This document shows, one piece after another, positions 44,554 to 54,715 of a stretch of DNA of 64,000 bases; positions within the stretch are counted from its first letter, which is position 1, and each line of letters starts with the position of its first letter. The translations under genes and the position numbers were made by a program. Under the pieces are notes generated by a model, which saw nothing but the letters and a program-made list of their open reading frames with translations, searched no databases and was not told where the DNA came from. The DNA comes from Chryseobacterium oleae. Its GTDB lineage: Bacteria; Bacteroidota; Bacteroidia; Flavobacteriales; Weeksellaceae. The DNA is taken from assembly GCF_900115055.1 (NCBI RefSeq), contig NZ_FOVD01000001.1:558001-622000 (forward strand), read 5' to 3'.

Positions 44554-46494
44554 TTACTTCAACAGATATTCCTGCATAAAACGGATCACCGCAAGTCGCT
44601 GAAAATCTACATTTTCTTTTTTTCTGAATCCGTGGCCTTCGTTTTTAGCCTCGAGATACCATACTGTTTTACCCTGAGCTTTCAGCTTGTCTCTCATCTG
44701 AACAGCTTCCGTCACCGGAACTCTCGGGTCATTGGTTCCCTGGATGATAAACATCGGTTTCTTGATCTTGTCAATATTGTTCAAAGGAGCAATTTTCGTA
44801 AAAAATTCAGCCATTTTAGGGATTCTTTCGTCACCGTACTCTACCCTTCTCAGATCTCTTCTGTATTCTTCCGTATTTTTAAGGAAGGTATTGAAATCAG
44901 AGATTCCCACGACATCTACAGAACATCTGATTTTATCGGCATATTCGTAAGCGGTAGCCAGGGTCATAAAGCCACCGTAACTACCTCCCATGATCATAAT
45001 TCTGTCTTTGTCCAGCTCAGGCTGTTTTGCGATCCAGTCCAGAAGACTTCCGATATCTTTTACGGAATTCATTCTCAAATCCCAGTTATCTGCTGCAATG
45101 AATGTTTTTCCGAAACCTGAAGATCCTCTTACATTAGGGTAAATCATGGCAACGCCCATTTCATTGGTAAAATAGTTGGAAGAACCTATAGATGACGCCA
45201 TAGACTGCCCTTCCGGACCACCATGGATATTAATAATCACCGGTCTCTTTCCTGTAAATTTCGATGGTGCAGGATAATAGAAACCAGAGATTTTCATATT
45301 GTCAAAGCTTTTCCATTCGATCAGTTTCGGAACGGACATATCTGCCGGCTGCATTTCTCCCTGCTCACTTTCCGTCCATCTTTCAATAGTCTGGCTGGCC
45401 ATATCCATTTTATAAACATCTGAACCTGAATTGGCTGCAGATTTTGAAAAATATAGCGATTTTCCGTCATTCGAAAAATTCACACCTCCAATCAATCCAA
45501 CCGGAATCTGACTTACCGGCGCATATTTTTTGGTTGCCGTATCAAGAATATACAATTTATTGATTCCGCTCTCGTTGGTAACAAAAGCAAGCTTAGACTG
45601 ATCTTCAGACAAATCATAACCTTCAACATTCCATGGGATGGATGATGTAAGATATTCTGTCTTTTTCGTTTTTAAATTTAAAACGGCCAGTCTGCTGAAT
45701 TCATTATTGCGGTCTGTAAGATAGAAGATCTCTTCTTTATTTTTTCCAAAAGCGGCATGTACCTGCACCACTCCTTTTTCTTTCCTGTCGGTAATGGGTT
45801 CCAGCTTTTTGGTTTCCAGATCATAGATGTACAGGTAAGAATCGTTGGCAGAAACATATTCTCCGATCAAAAGCTTTTTACCATCCTCAGACAGATCTGA
45901 GATTCCCCAACCACCGCCTTTTACTTCAAGGATAAGCTGTGTATCTTCAGGTTTTAAAGGATTCATATAATAAATATCCCTGTCGCCACCGTTTCTTTTC
46001 GTAGATGAGAAATAGAATCCTGAACCGTCTTTTTTCCACTTCATACCGCCATTCTGGGATCTTCCGCCATCGGTAAGCAATTTGGACTCCAGAGTTTTAA
46101 GATCAAGCTTAAAAAGTTGCCCGAATTCATTTCCTCCCGTATCTTTGGTATAGATCAAATATTCCCCTTTTACTGGCTCGTAGGATGCTGAATTGACCGG
46201 TTCATCAAAGAATGTGATCTGTTTTCTGTCTCCCATCGGAACAGAGATTTTATGAAGCTGGTTGGTAGAAGCAAAACGGGTCACTGCAATGATTTCTTTC
46301 CCATTGGGATGAACGCTTGCAACCCCTGCATTTCTGCTTTCGGAATATTTTTTAATCGCCTGGTTCAGATTTTTAGGAATAGGCAGAATATTCTCGGCAA
46401 TGAGGTTTTCATTAGGACTTACAAACTCGTTTTTTGTCTGCGCAGACAGGAGTCCGGCCAATGACAGAGCAAGAATGATATAGTTGTTCTTCAT
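44554..46494 (-). CDS. Secreted S9-family prolyl-oligopeptidase-like peptidase
   Basis: 646 residues. Signal peptide MKNNYIILALSLAGLLSAQ. Residues about 40-380 form a WD40-like propeller (GSGFYFSSTKRNGGDRDIYY; KLAFVTNESGINKLYIL). The C-terminal alpha/beta-hydrolase has catalytic Ser in MGGSYGGFMTLAT, Asp in IQGTNDPRVPVTE and His in NEGHGFRKKEN. These exported enzymes cleave short peptides, often with Ala, Pro or acyl-peptide preference. A perfect terminator of the neighbouring gene lies just upstream. Confidence 0.92.
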   Translation of the reverse strand: MKNNYIILALSLAGLLSAQTKNEFVSPNENLIAENILPIPKNLNQAIKKYSESRNAGVASVHPNGKEIIAVTRFASTNQLHKISVPMGDRKQITFFDEPVNSASYEPVKGEYLIYTKDTGGNEFGQLFKLDLKTLESKLLTDGGRSQNGGMKWKKDGSGFYFSSTKRNGGDRDIYYMNPLKPEDTQLILEVKGGGWGISDLSEDGKKLLIGEYVSANDSYLYIYDLETKKLEPITDRKEKGVVQVHAAFGKNKEEIFYLTDRNNEFSRLAVLNLKTKKTEYLTSSIPWNVEGYDLSEDQSKLAFVTNESGINKLYILDTATKKYAPVSQIPVGLIGGVNFSNDGKSLYFSKSAANSGSDVYKMDMASQTIERWTESEQGEMQPADMSVPKLIEWKSFDNMKISGFYYPAPSKFTGKRPVIINIHGGPEGQSMASSIGSSNYFTNEMGVAMIYPNVRGSSGFGKTFIAADNWDLRMNSVKDIGSLLDWIAKQPELDKDRIMIMGGSYGGFMTLATAYEYADKIRCSVDVVGISDFNTFLKNTEEYRRDLRRVEYGDERIPKMAEFFTKIAPLNNIDKIKKPMFIIQGTNDPRVPVTEAVQMRDKLKAQGKTVWYLEAKNEGHGFRKKENVDFQRLAVIRFMQEYLLK

Positions 46495-46518
46495 TTTTAA
46501 AATTTTTCCTGAATTTAC

Positions 46519-46546
46519 AAAAAAACCACAGACGAAATGTCTGTGG
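46519..46546 (-). terminator. Strong terminator after the PH-domain gene
   Basis: CCACAGAC and GTCTGTGG with a 5-nt loop; on the minus strand followed by TTTTTTT. It separates the PH-domain gene from the peptidase gene. Confidence 0.85.
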
Positions 46547-46572
46547 CTGGTATATTAAGAGGTAAGATTTTC

Positions 46573-47187
46573 TTAATTATTGATATACTTTTCAAAGATG
46601 GCCGAGAAATCTTTCTGATTGTATTTCTCATAGCTGCTCTTGGACCAGTTGAAAACATATTCATTCACATGTTGCAATTCCTGGCTTTTGGATACATTTT
46701 CCTGCTTTCCGGCCGCTACTGTTGTAATGGCTTTCTGAAGGCTGTCTACAGAGAACCCTAAAATCGACTGATTGTGGTGTACTTCCTGCTGAATCGCCAA
46801 AAGAGCTTTGTAAAGATCTTTTAACTGATCGATCTGACCTTTGCTTACGCTGATCATCAACGGAACATTTCCGATATGGAATGAAATTTCCACGTCAAGA
46901 TCAATGGTTCCCGCAGTTTGTAGCGCTATATTGGAAAAAGGAAACTGATAATATTCGTACCTTCTTAAAATTCTCTTTTTGTCCAGAGCACTGGCTCCGT
47001 CGATATGAATTAATGCTCTGTTGGTAAAGCAGTATTCATCTCTTTTAGATTTGATTAAGAAGAAAATTCTTTCATTATCTTCCGATAAAATATAGTCGTC
47101 CGAGTCTACTTTGTCATAGTCCTGAGAAGGGATAATTTTCCCGATATCACCAAGACCCAGTGCTTCTGCAGCAAGTTTTTTAAACAT
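46573..47187 (-). CDS. PH-domain protein (YvbH/bPH_1-like)
   Basis: 204 residues, cytoplasmic. The N-terminal half is typical of bacterial PH-domain proteins (DUF1696): MFKKLAAEALGLGDIGKIIP, RIFFLIKSKRDEYCFTNRAL and RRYEYYQFPFSNIALQTAGT. The C-terminal half is helical. It starts 29 bp after the lpdA stop; both lie on one strand and may share a transcript. Confidence 0.75.
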   Translation of the reverse strand: MFKKLAAEALGLGDIGKIIPSQDYDKVDSDDYILSEDNERIFFLIKSKRDEYCFTNRALIHIDGASALDKKRILRRYEYYQFPFSNIALQTAGTIDLDVEISFHIGNVPLMISVSKGQIDQLKDLYKALLAIQQEVHHNQSILGFSVDSLQKAITTVAAGKQENVSKSQELQHVNEYVFNWSKSSYEKYNQKDFSAIFEKYINN

Positions 47188-47216
47188 CTTTGAATACGTT
47201 ATTAGTTATGTTTGAA

Positions 47217-48605
47217 TTAGATGTGGATCACTTCCCCATAAGCTGCAGCTGCTGCTTCCATAATGGCTTCAGAAACTGTTGGGTGCGGGTGGATCGATTT
47301 AATGATTTCATGACCTGTAGTTTCCAGTTTTCTGGCAACCACTGCTTCTGCAACCATATCTGTAACGCCTTCTCCAATCATGTGGCATCCTAACCATTCA
47401 CCGTATTTAGCATCAAAAATAACTTTGATGAAACCGTCTGTGTTTCCGTTAGCAGTAGCTTTACCACTTGCAGAAAGAGGGAATTTACCTACTTTGATCT
47501 CATATCCTTTTTCTTTAGCCTGCTTTTCTGTAAGACCTACAGAAGCTACTTCAGGGTGACAGTAAGTACATCCAGGGATATTGCCGTAGTCGATTTTCTC
47601 AACGTGCATTCCTTTGATTTTTTCTACACAAGTGATTCCTTCAGCAGAAGCAACGTGTGCCAAAGCCTGAGTAGGAATGATATCACCGATTGCATAGTAA
47701 CCTGGAACTGAAGTTTCATACCATTCGTTGACCAAAACTCTTCCTTTATCTGTCTGGATTCCCACTTCTTCCAATCCGATATTTTCGATATTGGCAGCGA
47801 TCCCTACTGCAGAAAGTAGAATATCAGCTTCAAGGGTAATGGTTCCGTTGGCAGTTTTTACAGTAGCTTTTACGCCTTCACCGCTGGTATCAACGCTTTC
47901 TACGGATGCATTGGTCATGATCTCGATTCCTGTCTTCTTAAGAGATTTTTCCAAGTGCTTAGAAATTTCTTCATCTTCTACAGGAACGATGTTTGGCATA
48001 AATTCTACAACGGTTACTTTAGTTCCCATTGTATTATAGAAATCAGCAAATTCTACCCCGATAGCTCCGGAACCTACCACAATCATAGATTTCGGCTGCT
48101 CAGGAAGAGATAATGCCTGTCTGTATCCGATTACTTTTTTACCATCCTGAGGAAGGTTTGGAAGTTCTCTTGAACGTGCACCTGTTGCGATAATGATATG
48201 TTCTCCTGCATATTCAGTTACTTTACCGTCTTTATCTGTAACAGACACTTTTTTACCTTTCTGAACTGTAGCTGTCCCAAGAATCACATCGATCTTGTTC
48301 TTCTTCATCAGGAATTCAATTCCTTTGCTCATTTTGCTGGCTACCCCACGGCTTCTCTGGATCACGTTTGGAAATTCAAAACTAGCTTCCACTTTATTCA
48401 GACCATAGTCTTCAGCGTGGTTGATATAATGAAAAACCTGCGCAGACTTCAATAAAGCTTTCGTAGGAATACATCCCCAGTTCAGGCAGATACCTCCTAA
48501 GTTTTCTTTCTCGATAATGGCAGTTTTGAAACCCAATTGTGCTGCTCTGATGGCTGTAACATAACCGCCAGGACCGCTTCCGATGACAATGATATCGTAG
48601 TTCAT
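47217..48605 (-). CDS. lpdA: Dihydrolipoyl dehydrogenase (E3)
   Basis: 462 residues, normal length. FAD-binding IVIGSGPGGYVTAIRAAQLG, redox disulfide Cys40/Cys45 in GGICLNWGCIPTKALL, NAD-binding MIVVGSGAIGVEFADFYN, and the active-site His-Glu region HPHPTVSEAIMEAA. It reoxidises dihydrolipoamide in pyruvate and 2-oxoglutarate dehydrogenase and glycine cleavage complexes, passing electrons to NAD. The E1/E2 genes are not in the window. Confidence 0.95.
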   Translation of the reverse strand: MNYDIIVIGSGPGGYVTAIRAAQLGFKTAIIEKENLGGICLNWGCIPTKALLKSAQVFHYINHAEDYGLNKVEASFEFPNVIQRSRGVASKMSKGIEFLMKKNKIDVILGTATVQKGKKVSVTDKDGKVTEYAGEHIIIATGARSRELPNLPQDGKKVIGYRQALSLPEQPKSMIVVGSGAIGVEFADFYNTMGTKVTVVEFMPNIVPVEDEEISKHLEKSLKKTGIEIMTNASVESVDTSGEGVKATVKTANGTITLEADILLSAVGIAANIENIGLEEVGIQTDKGRVLVNEWYETSVPGYYAIGDIIPTQALAHVASAEGITCVEKIKGMHVEKIDYGNIPGCTYCHPEVASVGLTEKQAKEKGYEIKVGKFPLSASGKATANGNTDGFIKVIFDAKYGEWLGCHMIGEGVTDMVAEAVVARKLETTGHEIIKSIHPHPTVSEAIMEAAAAAYGEVIHI

Positions 48606-48859
48606 TATTTTAAAAATTTTTATGCGAATTTAAGGAAAAATATTGGATGTTTTATGTTCTGCCATTTCATATTTCACTGAACACTAACTTGATTTCACCG
48701 GCTGCCAGGGAACCCATTCTCCATAAACGTATTTTTTTAATCAAATATTAAATACTATTCTAAAATTTAAATTCTCACAAAAACATCACGTTACAGTGAT
48801 GTACTATGAAAACAAGTAAAATAATCATTTGTAAATGAATACAGTATAATATTTTTCTT

Positions 48860-48867
48860 TATTTTTG
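48860..48867 (+). promoter_or_regulatory. -7 promoter box for the 48,884 gene
   Basis: TATTTTTG matches TAnnTTTG, 16 bp before the ATG. A TTG lies 28 nt upstream, further than usual. Confidence 0.45.
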
Positions 48868-48883
48868 CTAAAAATCCAAACAA

Positions 48884-49768
48884 ATGAAAACAAAGAATTT
48901 AATTTTCGCTTTTCTTTTATGCAGTTTATTCTTCAATGCACAAGTTGGCATTAGAACAACAACTCCGAACAGTACGTTAGCGGTTGCCGGATCTCTGGGA
49001 GCCGACTACAAGCAAATCACTGCTACTTCGTACAATATTACGGCTACAGACCACTACATCACGTATGACGGCGCGGCCAATGCTACATTTACCCTTCCTG
49101 TCATCGGAACCGGAACGAGCAGCTATACGGGAAGAATTTATAAAATAAAGAATATCTCTGCGTCCGGCATTACGCTCCAGGCATCCAGTGGGAATACCCT
49201 GAGAATCGATAACACGCCGGTTACCTCTTTTGTAATTCCTACAGGAGCTTATGCTGAAGTGGTGAATAACAGCAATACAACGGGAGGAACCTGGGATCTT
49301 TCTTTTACCGTGCTTCCGAAACCCAGCAATGTAGACATTTACGGGGTACAGCTTTCTATTCCTCCTCACGGAAATGGCAGTCCGGGAGTCAGTGACTGGA
49401 CTAACCATACGGTAACGTCTTATGATACAGGAACCGGAACAGATTCGTGGTGGGTGATCAGCAAAGCTTCCACAACCTATGGTCACACAGCCTCCTTTTC
49501 CAATACCAGCCGAATGACCATCGTGTATGAATACCAGGGCCCGGCTTTCAATGTCACCAATATGTATCCGATTTTAACCGCGGGAAACAACTCCAGTTTT
49601 CCTGATGTTTTTACCGCTTCGTTTGTCAGTCTTGCCAATGTATCAGGAAAAACAAGACTTACGGTATCTGTTGCCCGTATCGACTTTATAGGTCTTAACG
49701 GAGGTAATAACAGTAACTGGACGGGGACTTTCCTACTGAATTTGCTGCTGGCAAGGAAATTATATTAA
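48884..49768 (+). CDS. Secreted beta-rich protein of unknown function
   Basis: 294 residues. Signal peptide MKTKNLIFAFLLCSLFFNAQ. The mature start VGIRTTTPNSTLAVAGSLGA is common to Chryseobacterium surface proteins that resemble tail-fibre or head-domain proteins. The middle is glycine/threonine rich (ASGITLQASSGNTLRI) and the C-terminus has SWWVISKASTTYGHTASF. No sorting domain. Single gene with a strong terminator. Probably extracellular; function unknown. Confidence 0.7.
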   Translation: MKTKNLIFAFLLCSLFFNAQVGIRTTTPNSTLAVAGSLGADYKQITATSYNITATDHYITYDGAANATFTLPVIGTGTSSYTGRIYKIKNISASGITLQASSGNTLRIDNTPVTSFVIPTGAYAEVVNNSNTTGGTWDLSFTVLPKPSNVDIYGVQLSIPPHGNGSPGVSDWTNHTVTSYDTGTGTDSWWVISKASTTYGHTASFSNTSRMTIVYEYQGPAFNVTNMYPILTAGNNSSFPDVFTASFVSLANVSGKTRLTVSVARIDFIGLNGGNNSNWTGTFLLNLLLARKLY

Positions 49769-49811
49769 AGTTGAGGGTAAGACTAAAGCTAAGATTGCCT
49801 TCATATCATAT

Positions 49812-49848
49812 AAAAGCCGTTTCATTTTGTGTGAAACGGCTTTTTATA
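49812..49848 (+). terminator. Strong terminator after the 48,884 gene
   Basis: A perfect 13-bp stem (49,812-49,824 with 49,832-49,844; arm AAAAGCCGTTTCA), 7-nt loop, and T-rich tail. It could work in both directions, for the convergent small gene at 49,906 too. Confidence 0.85.
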
Positions 49849-49905
49849 TTTTGTTTGCTTTCCGTTTTTAAACGGATTAGGAGTCATTTTTTTTAGGTTG
49901 AAATA

Positions 49906-50160
49906 TTACATTTTTCTGAGTAATTTTTTCTGGCTCTGGTATTTTTCATTCAAAGCTTTTAGCTGATCCCGTTTCATTTTTTTAGTGGCAAGCGGGTGAT
50001 TTAAAATCAGTTTTTTCTCTGTATTGTATCTTTTGTCCAGCTCTCGTGATTTGATATTAATCAATTCACTTTTAGTTGGTGGAGCCGGAGGACTTTTTTG
50101 GGCATTAACATTCATTGATAAGCCTAATAACACGACTGTTGATATCAAAAACTTTCTCAT
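49906..50160 (-). CDS. Small exported protein, 84 residues
   Basis: I chose ATG 50,160 (MRKFLISTVVLLGLSMNVNA), a clean signal peptide; the upstream ATG at 50,205 adds 15 polar residues. Mature part is basic and helical (KSELINIKSRELDKRYNTEK; KMKRDQLKALNEKYQSQKKL), with a Pro-rich start (SPPAPPTK). No family recognised. Confidence 0.65.
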   Translation of the reverse strand: MRKFLISTVVLLGLSMNVNAQKSPPAPPTKSELINIKSRELDKRYNTEKKLILNHPLATKKMKRDQLKALNEKYQSQKKLLRKM

Positions 50161-50301
50161 GAGATTTATTTTTTTTGAATGGTTTAAATAATCAATTTTT
50201 ATCATTTAAATTCATTCAGGTTTCAATAAATATTACATATATCATACCATAACAATCAATTCAATTAAAATCGTGTACAGTCTTTTAACAAAAAGGAGAA
50301 A

Positions 50302-52965
50302 TTATTCCACTTCAATATTCCTTTTCAAAGGCAGGTTTTTAGAAGAATTTCCAACCATAATCCTGTAGGTTCCTTTTTCTACCATCCATTTCATATTTCC
50401 ATCTAAAAACTTAAGGTCTTTTACAGGAACTTCAATTATCACCTGTTTAGATTCACCCGGATTCAGATGAACCTTTTTTAATCCTTTTAATTCAATAATT
50501 GGTCTGGATACTGATGCCAGCAGGTCTTTCACATACAGCTGAATCACTTCGCTTCCGGCTTTTGATCCCGTATTTTTAACCCAAACTTTTGCCGTGATGG
50601 TTTCATGGTCTGAATATTTTGTCTTGTCTAACTGCAAGTCAGACATTTCAAAAGTGGTATAGCTCAATCCAAAACCGAAAGGGTACAAAGGCTCTCCACT
50701 CAAATCGTAATAGTCATTTCCTCTTCCTGTTGGATGATGATTGTACGTCAACGGCAATTGTCCCTCTTCCACCGGAAATGTGATGGGAAGTTTTCCGGAT
50801 GGATTTTCTGCCCCGAAGAGCACTTTTGCCACCGCATTTCCTCCTTCTTCCCCAGGATACCAAACATCCAGAATAGCTCCAACTTTATCCTTCCAGGCCG
50901 TTGTTTTTATAGCAGAACCGCCTACCAAAACTACAGTGACAGGTTTGTTTAATTTTGACACTTCACGAATCATTTTTTCCTGATTTCCCGGAAGGCTCAG
51001 TGAAGAACGGTCTTGAAATTCGCCTTCATGAATGCCTGCCGTGATGATGATATAATCTGCATTCTTTGCTATGTTTAAAGCCTCATCAAAGTCTCTCTGA
51101 TACTTGTCAATGCCATAATTCCAGATCAGTTCAATATTCGCTTCGCCCCTGTTTTCATGGAACTCGATGACGACATCATACTGTTGATCCTTTACAAAAT
51201 CCATAGCTGCTGTTTTGGTAGAATACCCTAGTTTTTCCCATTGCTCAATCACCGGTTTTCCGTTTAAATACAATCTGAAACCATCATTTCCACGCAGTCC
51301 CAATTGATATTTTCCACTTTCCGGAGCTTTCAGTTTTCCCGTCCATCGAATGCTGTAATTGTCTGTCTGCAGTTTTTCAGGATCCGGAGAATACAGTGTC
51401 CATTTAAAGTTGATCTGTTCATCCTGTCTTTCAAAAGCCGGTGTATCTTTTAAAACGCTGTTGGAAAAATAACTTCCGTGTAATCCTTTTTTATTTCCGA
51501 AAGATAAAAGGTCAGCAGGAACCGTTTTAAAATCCTTTATATCCCAGGTAATCCCTTTTGCATACAGGATTTCTATATTTTTATCTTTGGTGACATTTTT
51601 AATGCCCTGCAGAATACTCACTTTATTATTTCCCGGTCCGGAATATCCGCCCAACCTCGCATCAGTGGCATCTGTTCCGATAACTGCAATCCTTTTTACC
51701 GCTTCTGAAACGGGAAGTGTTCCATTATTGTTTTGAAGCAAAACAAAAGACTCAACCGCAGCCTTTTCAGCCAAGGGTTTATGGTTGATCTTTTTTAATT
51801 CCTGCATATCTTTCACCGAAACATAAGGATTTTCAAAAAGTCCCAGTTCAAATTTTGCCTTCAACACTCTTGCTACAGCATCATCTATTCTGTTTTGTGA
51901 AATTCTTCCGTCTAAAAATGGTGGAATAAAAAGTTTGTAATGCTGATAGTCTGTCTGAAATATCACATCCAGTCCCGCATTGATGGCCTGTGCCGAAGCA
52001 TCACCATAATCCTTCGCCGTAAAATGAAGTACATTCGCTCCTCCTACCGCACTGGCATCGCTGATCACAAAGCCTTTGAAATTCCATTCTTTCTTTAATT
52101 TCTCTGTGAGCAACCAGTGATTGGCCGTAGAAGGTCTTCCGTCCAAAAGGTTATATGAAGTCATGACCGATCTGCTTTTTCCTGTTGTAAATGCTTTATC
52201 AAAAGGAACGAGGTGAGTTTCTTCAATATACCGCTTACTCCAGTGAATCGGATAAGAATCTCTTCCACCCTCGCCCACATTGGCTAAAAAGTGTTTTGGA
52301 GTGGTAATAATTCCCTGATCTTCAAAAGAACTTACAAAACTAACGCCCATCAATGAAGTTAAAAAAGGATCTTCACCGTAGGTTTCCTCTGTACGTCCCC
52401 ATCTGACATCGCTGGCAAGATTCACTACAGGCGTCAGAATCTGGCGGATTCCTCTGAGTTTTGATTCTTTTGCTATGGCTGAGGATACTTCCTTCATCAG
52501 ATCCGGATTGAAAGAAGCTGCTAAACCAATGGCCTGCGGAAAAGCAGTGGCCCCTTCCCGAACCAGTCCGTGCAGGGCTTCATCAAAAGGAATGATCGGA
52601 ATGCCGAGTCTGGATTCTTCAACGAAATACTTTTGGATGGCATTGATTTTTTTTGCCAGTTTTTCAGCATCTTCGTTAGCATTGTATGTGAGCATTTGTC
52701 CGGCAGCACCTCCGCCCTGATTTCCTGCACTCACCTGCAATCCGAAGATTCCGTGTCTGTACCGTTCTTTTGGAACGTTATCCAGATCTCCCGGAATCAT
52801 AAAACACTGCCAGAATTTTTCTTCCGGTGTCATTCTTTTCAACAGGTCCTGAACTCTGATTTCAATGGACTGTTTTGAATCTTTGTATAATGGTTTTTCT
52901 TTTTGAGCATGCAAGTAAACAGAACTGAAAGACAATACAATAACCGTAATTTTAATCAACTTCAT
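50302..52965 (-). CDS. Secreted glycoside hydrolase family 3 beta-glycosidase with PA14 domain
   Basis: 887 residues. Signal peptide MKLIKITVIVLSFSSVYLHA. GH3 N-terminal barrel (MTPEEKFWQCFMIPGD; GIPIIPFDEALHGL; GVSFVSSFEDQGIITTPKHF) with catalytic Asp in FKGFVISDASAVGG. A PA14 domain is inserted in the C-terminal part (FKWTLYSPDPEKLQTDNYSI; DGFRLYLNGKPVIEQWEKLG). A fibronectin III-like domain ends the protein (TAKVWVKNTGSKAGSEVIQL). Releases terminal beta-glucose or xylose from plant-type sugars, exported. Its start overlaps the GH29 stop by one base, so both are one operon. Confidence 0.92.
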   Translation of the reverse strand: MKLIKITVIVLSFSSVYLHAQKEKPLYKDSKQSIEIRVQDLLKRMTPEEKFWQCFMIPGDLDNVPKERYRHGIFGLQVSAGNQGGGAAGQMLTYNANEDAEKLAKKINAIQKYFVEESRLGIPIIPFDEALHGLVREGATAFPQAIGLAASFNPDLMKEVSSAIAKESKLRGIRQILTPVVNLASDVRWGRTEETYGEDPFLTSLMGVSFVSSFEDQGIITTPKHFLANVGEGGRDSYPIHWSKRYIEETHLVPFDKAFTTGKSRSVMTSYNLLDGRPSTANHWLLTEKLKKEWNFKGFVISDASAVGGANVLHFTAKDYGDASAQAINAGLDVIFQTDYQHYKLFIPPFLDGRISQNRIDDAVARVLKAKFELGLFENPYVSVKDMQELKKINHKPLAEKAAVESFVLLQNNNGTLPVSEAVKRIAVIGTDATDARLGGYSGPGNNKVSILQGIKNVTKDKNIEILYAKGITWDIKDFKTVPADLLSFGNKKGLHGSYFSNSVLKDTPAFERQDEQINFKWTLYSPDPEKLQTDNYSIRWTGKLKAPESGKYQLGLRGNDGFRLYLNGKPVIEQWEKLGYSTKTAAMDFVKDQQYDVVIEFHENRGEANIELIWNYGIDKYQRDFDEALNIAKNADYIIITAGIHEGEFQDRSSLSLPGNQEKMIREVSKLNKPVTVVLVGGSAIKTTAWKDKVGAILDVWYPGEEGGNAVAKVLFGAENPSGKLPITFPVEEGQLPLTYNHHPTGRGNDYYDLSGEPLYPFGFGLSYTTFEMSDLQLDKTKYSDHETITAKVWVKNTGSKAGSEVIQLYVKDLLASVSRPIIELKGLKKVHLNPGESKQVIIEVPVKDLKFLDGNMKWMVEKGTYRIMVGNSSKNLPLKRNIEVE

Positions 52966-54407
52966 TATTTCGTCATTTGAATTACAGTAGCCAACTTGAG
53001 TTTTGTCCTTTCTTCAGGAAGTTTTATTTCAATCCTGTTTCCGGTTTGTTTCCATTGAATTTTTGAACCCATACCAAGAATTTTCAATGATTTTGGCTTA
53101 AACTTTTCCGGAAGTGTAACATTGAGTACCGATGGCGTTTTATACTCTGTAGTATCATCGATATGGAAAACATTCAATGTTTTAGTGTCTTTTGATTGGG
53201 TGTAATAAAAATTTCCATCGTGATAAGGCTCTGCACTTCTGGTTGCAAAAACCGCTGACTGATTTTTATCCATCCAATTGGAAATTTCTTTTAATCTTTC
53301 ATACACAATCGGATCATAGTCTCCATTGGGACCGGGAGCGATATTCATCAGGTAGTTTCCACCTCTTGAGATAATTTTTATAAGCGTTTCTATGATTTTC
53401 TGGGAAGATTTATATTGATCATTGGGAACATAGGAAAAAGAATCTCCCATTGTGATACAGCTTTCCCAGGGAATAGAAAGGGCATGTTCCGGAACCGCCT
53501 GTTCAGGAGTAACATAGTTCTCCCATTTTCCGGGCACAGTCCGATCTACCACAATGATTCCCGGTTGGTTCTTTCTGGCCATGGTCCCGATTTTGTCCAT
53601 ATCAATATCCTGCTCCACTTTGATGGTTCTCTGCCATTCCACAGAAGGATCGATGGTTTTAAAAGGGCGAACCCAACCTCCATCCAGCCAAAGAATATCA
53701 ATTTTTCCATAGTTGGACGTGATCTCGTTCAGCTGATTAAAAGTGAATTTTTTAAAGCTATCCCATCTTTCAGGGTATTTCTTCGGGTCATAGTTGACAT
53801 TTCTGTCTTTTGGCGGAAAGTACGGCCACCAGTAGTTTTCGGAATGCCAGTCAGGTTTTGAAAAATAAGCTCCGATTTTAAACCCGTCTTTCCGGAAGGT
53901 ATTAAAGATTTCTTTGGTAACATCCGCTTTTGGATTTTTTGAGAAAGGAGTTTTGGGAGACGTAATTTTATAATCAGATTCTTTGGTATCGAACATCGTG
54001 AAACCGTCATGATGCTTTGTCGTGAAAACCACGTACTTCATTCCGGCTTTTTTTGCAGCATCAGCCCATTTCTGAGGATTAAATTCTACCGGATTGAAAG
54101 TTGTTTGCAAATTTTCATAATTCTTTACATACTCATTGTAAGATTTTCCATGTTCCGGTTTTCTCTGCGTCCAGGATTCATCTTCCGGACAAAGGCTCCA
54201 GCTTTCGACAATTCCCCACTGGCTGTAGGTTCCCCAATGCATAAACAGTCCGAATTTAAGGTCCTGCCACTCTTCCAGATTCTGAACGACGAGCGGATCG
54301 TCCGGCTTTAGATAGCCTGCAGAAACATTATGGGCCTGCGAAAAACAGGCTGAGGATATAAAAAAAGTGGACAGGAAAAGGCTTTTCGTTTTCTGTTTAA
54401 TGAGCAT
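52965..54407 (-). CDS. Secreted alpha-L-fucosidase, family GH29
   Basis: 480 residues. Signal peptide, then FGLFMHWGTYSQWG, YVVFTTKHHDGFTMFDTKES, and the catalytic nucleophile Asp in KIDILWLDGGW. DRTVPGKWENYVTPEQ and SISRGGNYLMNIAPGPNGDY-like stretches follow in the right order. Releases alpha-L-fucose from glycans. Overlap TAATG with the GH3 gene indicates coupled expression for degrading fucosylated plant or host glycans. Confidence 0.9.
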   Translation of the reverse strand: MLIKQKTKSLFLSTFFISSACFSQAHNVSAGYLKPDDPLVVQNLEEWQDLKFGLFMHWGTYSQWGIVESWSLCPEDESWTQRKPEHGKSYNEYVKNYENLQTTFNPVEFNPQKWADAAKKAGMKYVVFTTKHHDGFTMFDTKESDYKITSPKTPFSKNPKADVTKEIFNTFRKDGFKIGAYFSKPDWHSENYWWPYFPPKDRNVNYDPKKYPERWDSFKKFTFNQLNEITSNYGKIDILWLDGGWVRPFKTIDPSVEWQRTIKVEQDIDMDKIGTMARKNQPGIIVVDRTVPGKWENYVTPEQAVPEHALSIPWESCITMGDSFSYVPNDQYKSSQKIIETLIKIISRGGNYLMNIAPGPNGDYDPIVYERLKEISNWMDKNQSAVFATRSAEPYHDGNFYYTQSKDTKTLNVFHIDDTTEYKTPSVLNVTLPEKFKPKSLKILGMGSKIQWKQTGNRIEIKLPEERTKLKLATVIQMTK

Positions 54408-54468
54408 ACAAGGTTCGTTTTTGCTAATTTAAACATCCTTTCTTTAATCGGCAAACCTTAATTTTGAT

Positions 54469-54614
54469 CTGATAGGATTGCATCCTATCCTGGGCTAAAT
54501 CGTCACGTTGTGACTGGGTTATCTCGTGCAGATTTTTATGATATACTTCTGATAGGACTGCGTCCTATCCTTGGTTAAATCGCCGCGTTGTGGCTGGGTT
54601 GTCCCGTGCCAAAT
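54469..54614. repeat. Two-hairpin dispersed repeat, copies A and B
   Basis: Copy A 54,469-54,536 and copy B 54,549-54,614 are about 65 bp each in direct order. Each has hairpin 1 (GATAGGAT-TGC-ATCCTATC in A) and hairpin 2 (GTCAC-GTT-GTGAC in A). Further copies at 58,317 and 60,943. The gap from 54,408 to 54,715 holds nothing else. Confidence 0.7.
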
Positions 54615-54715
54615 TTATTTATGATTTCTTCAACTTATATGAACTTTAATGGATTGGGGGTTTAGCTTTAATTAAAACGTATTTAAAAACTTTTGTTCTT
54701 TTTGTGATGAAAAGA

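Noticed and set aside
54469..54614. Insertion sequence ends
   Set aside because: The hairpins are short palindromic units in direct order with no transposase gene and no visible target duplication.
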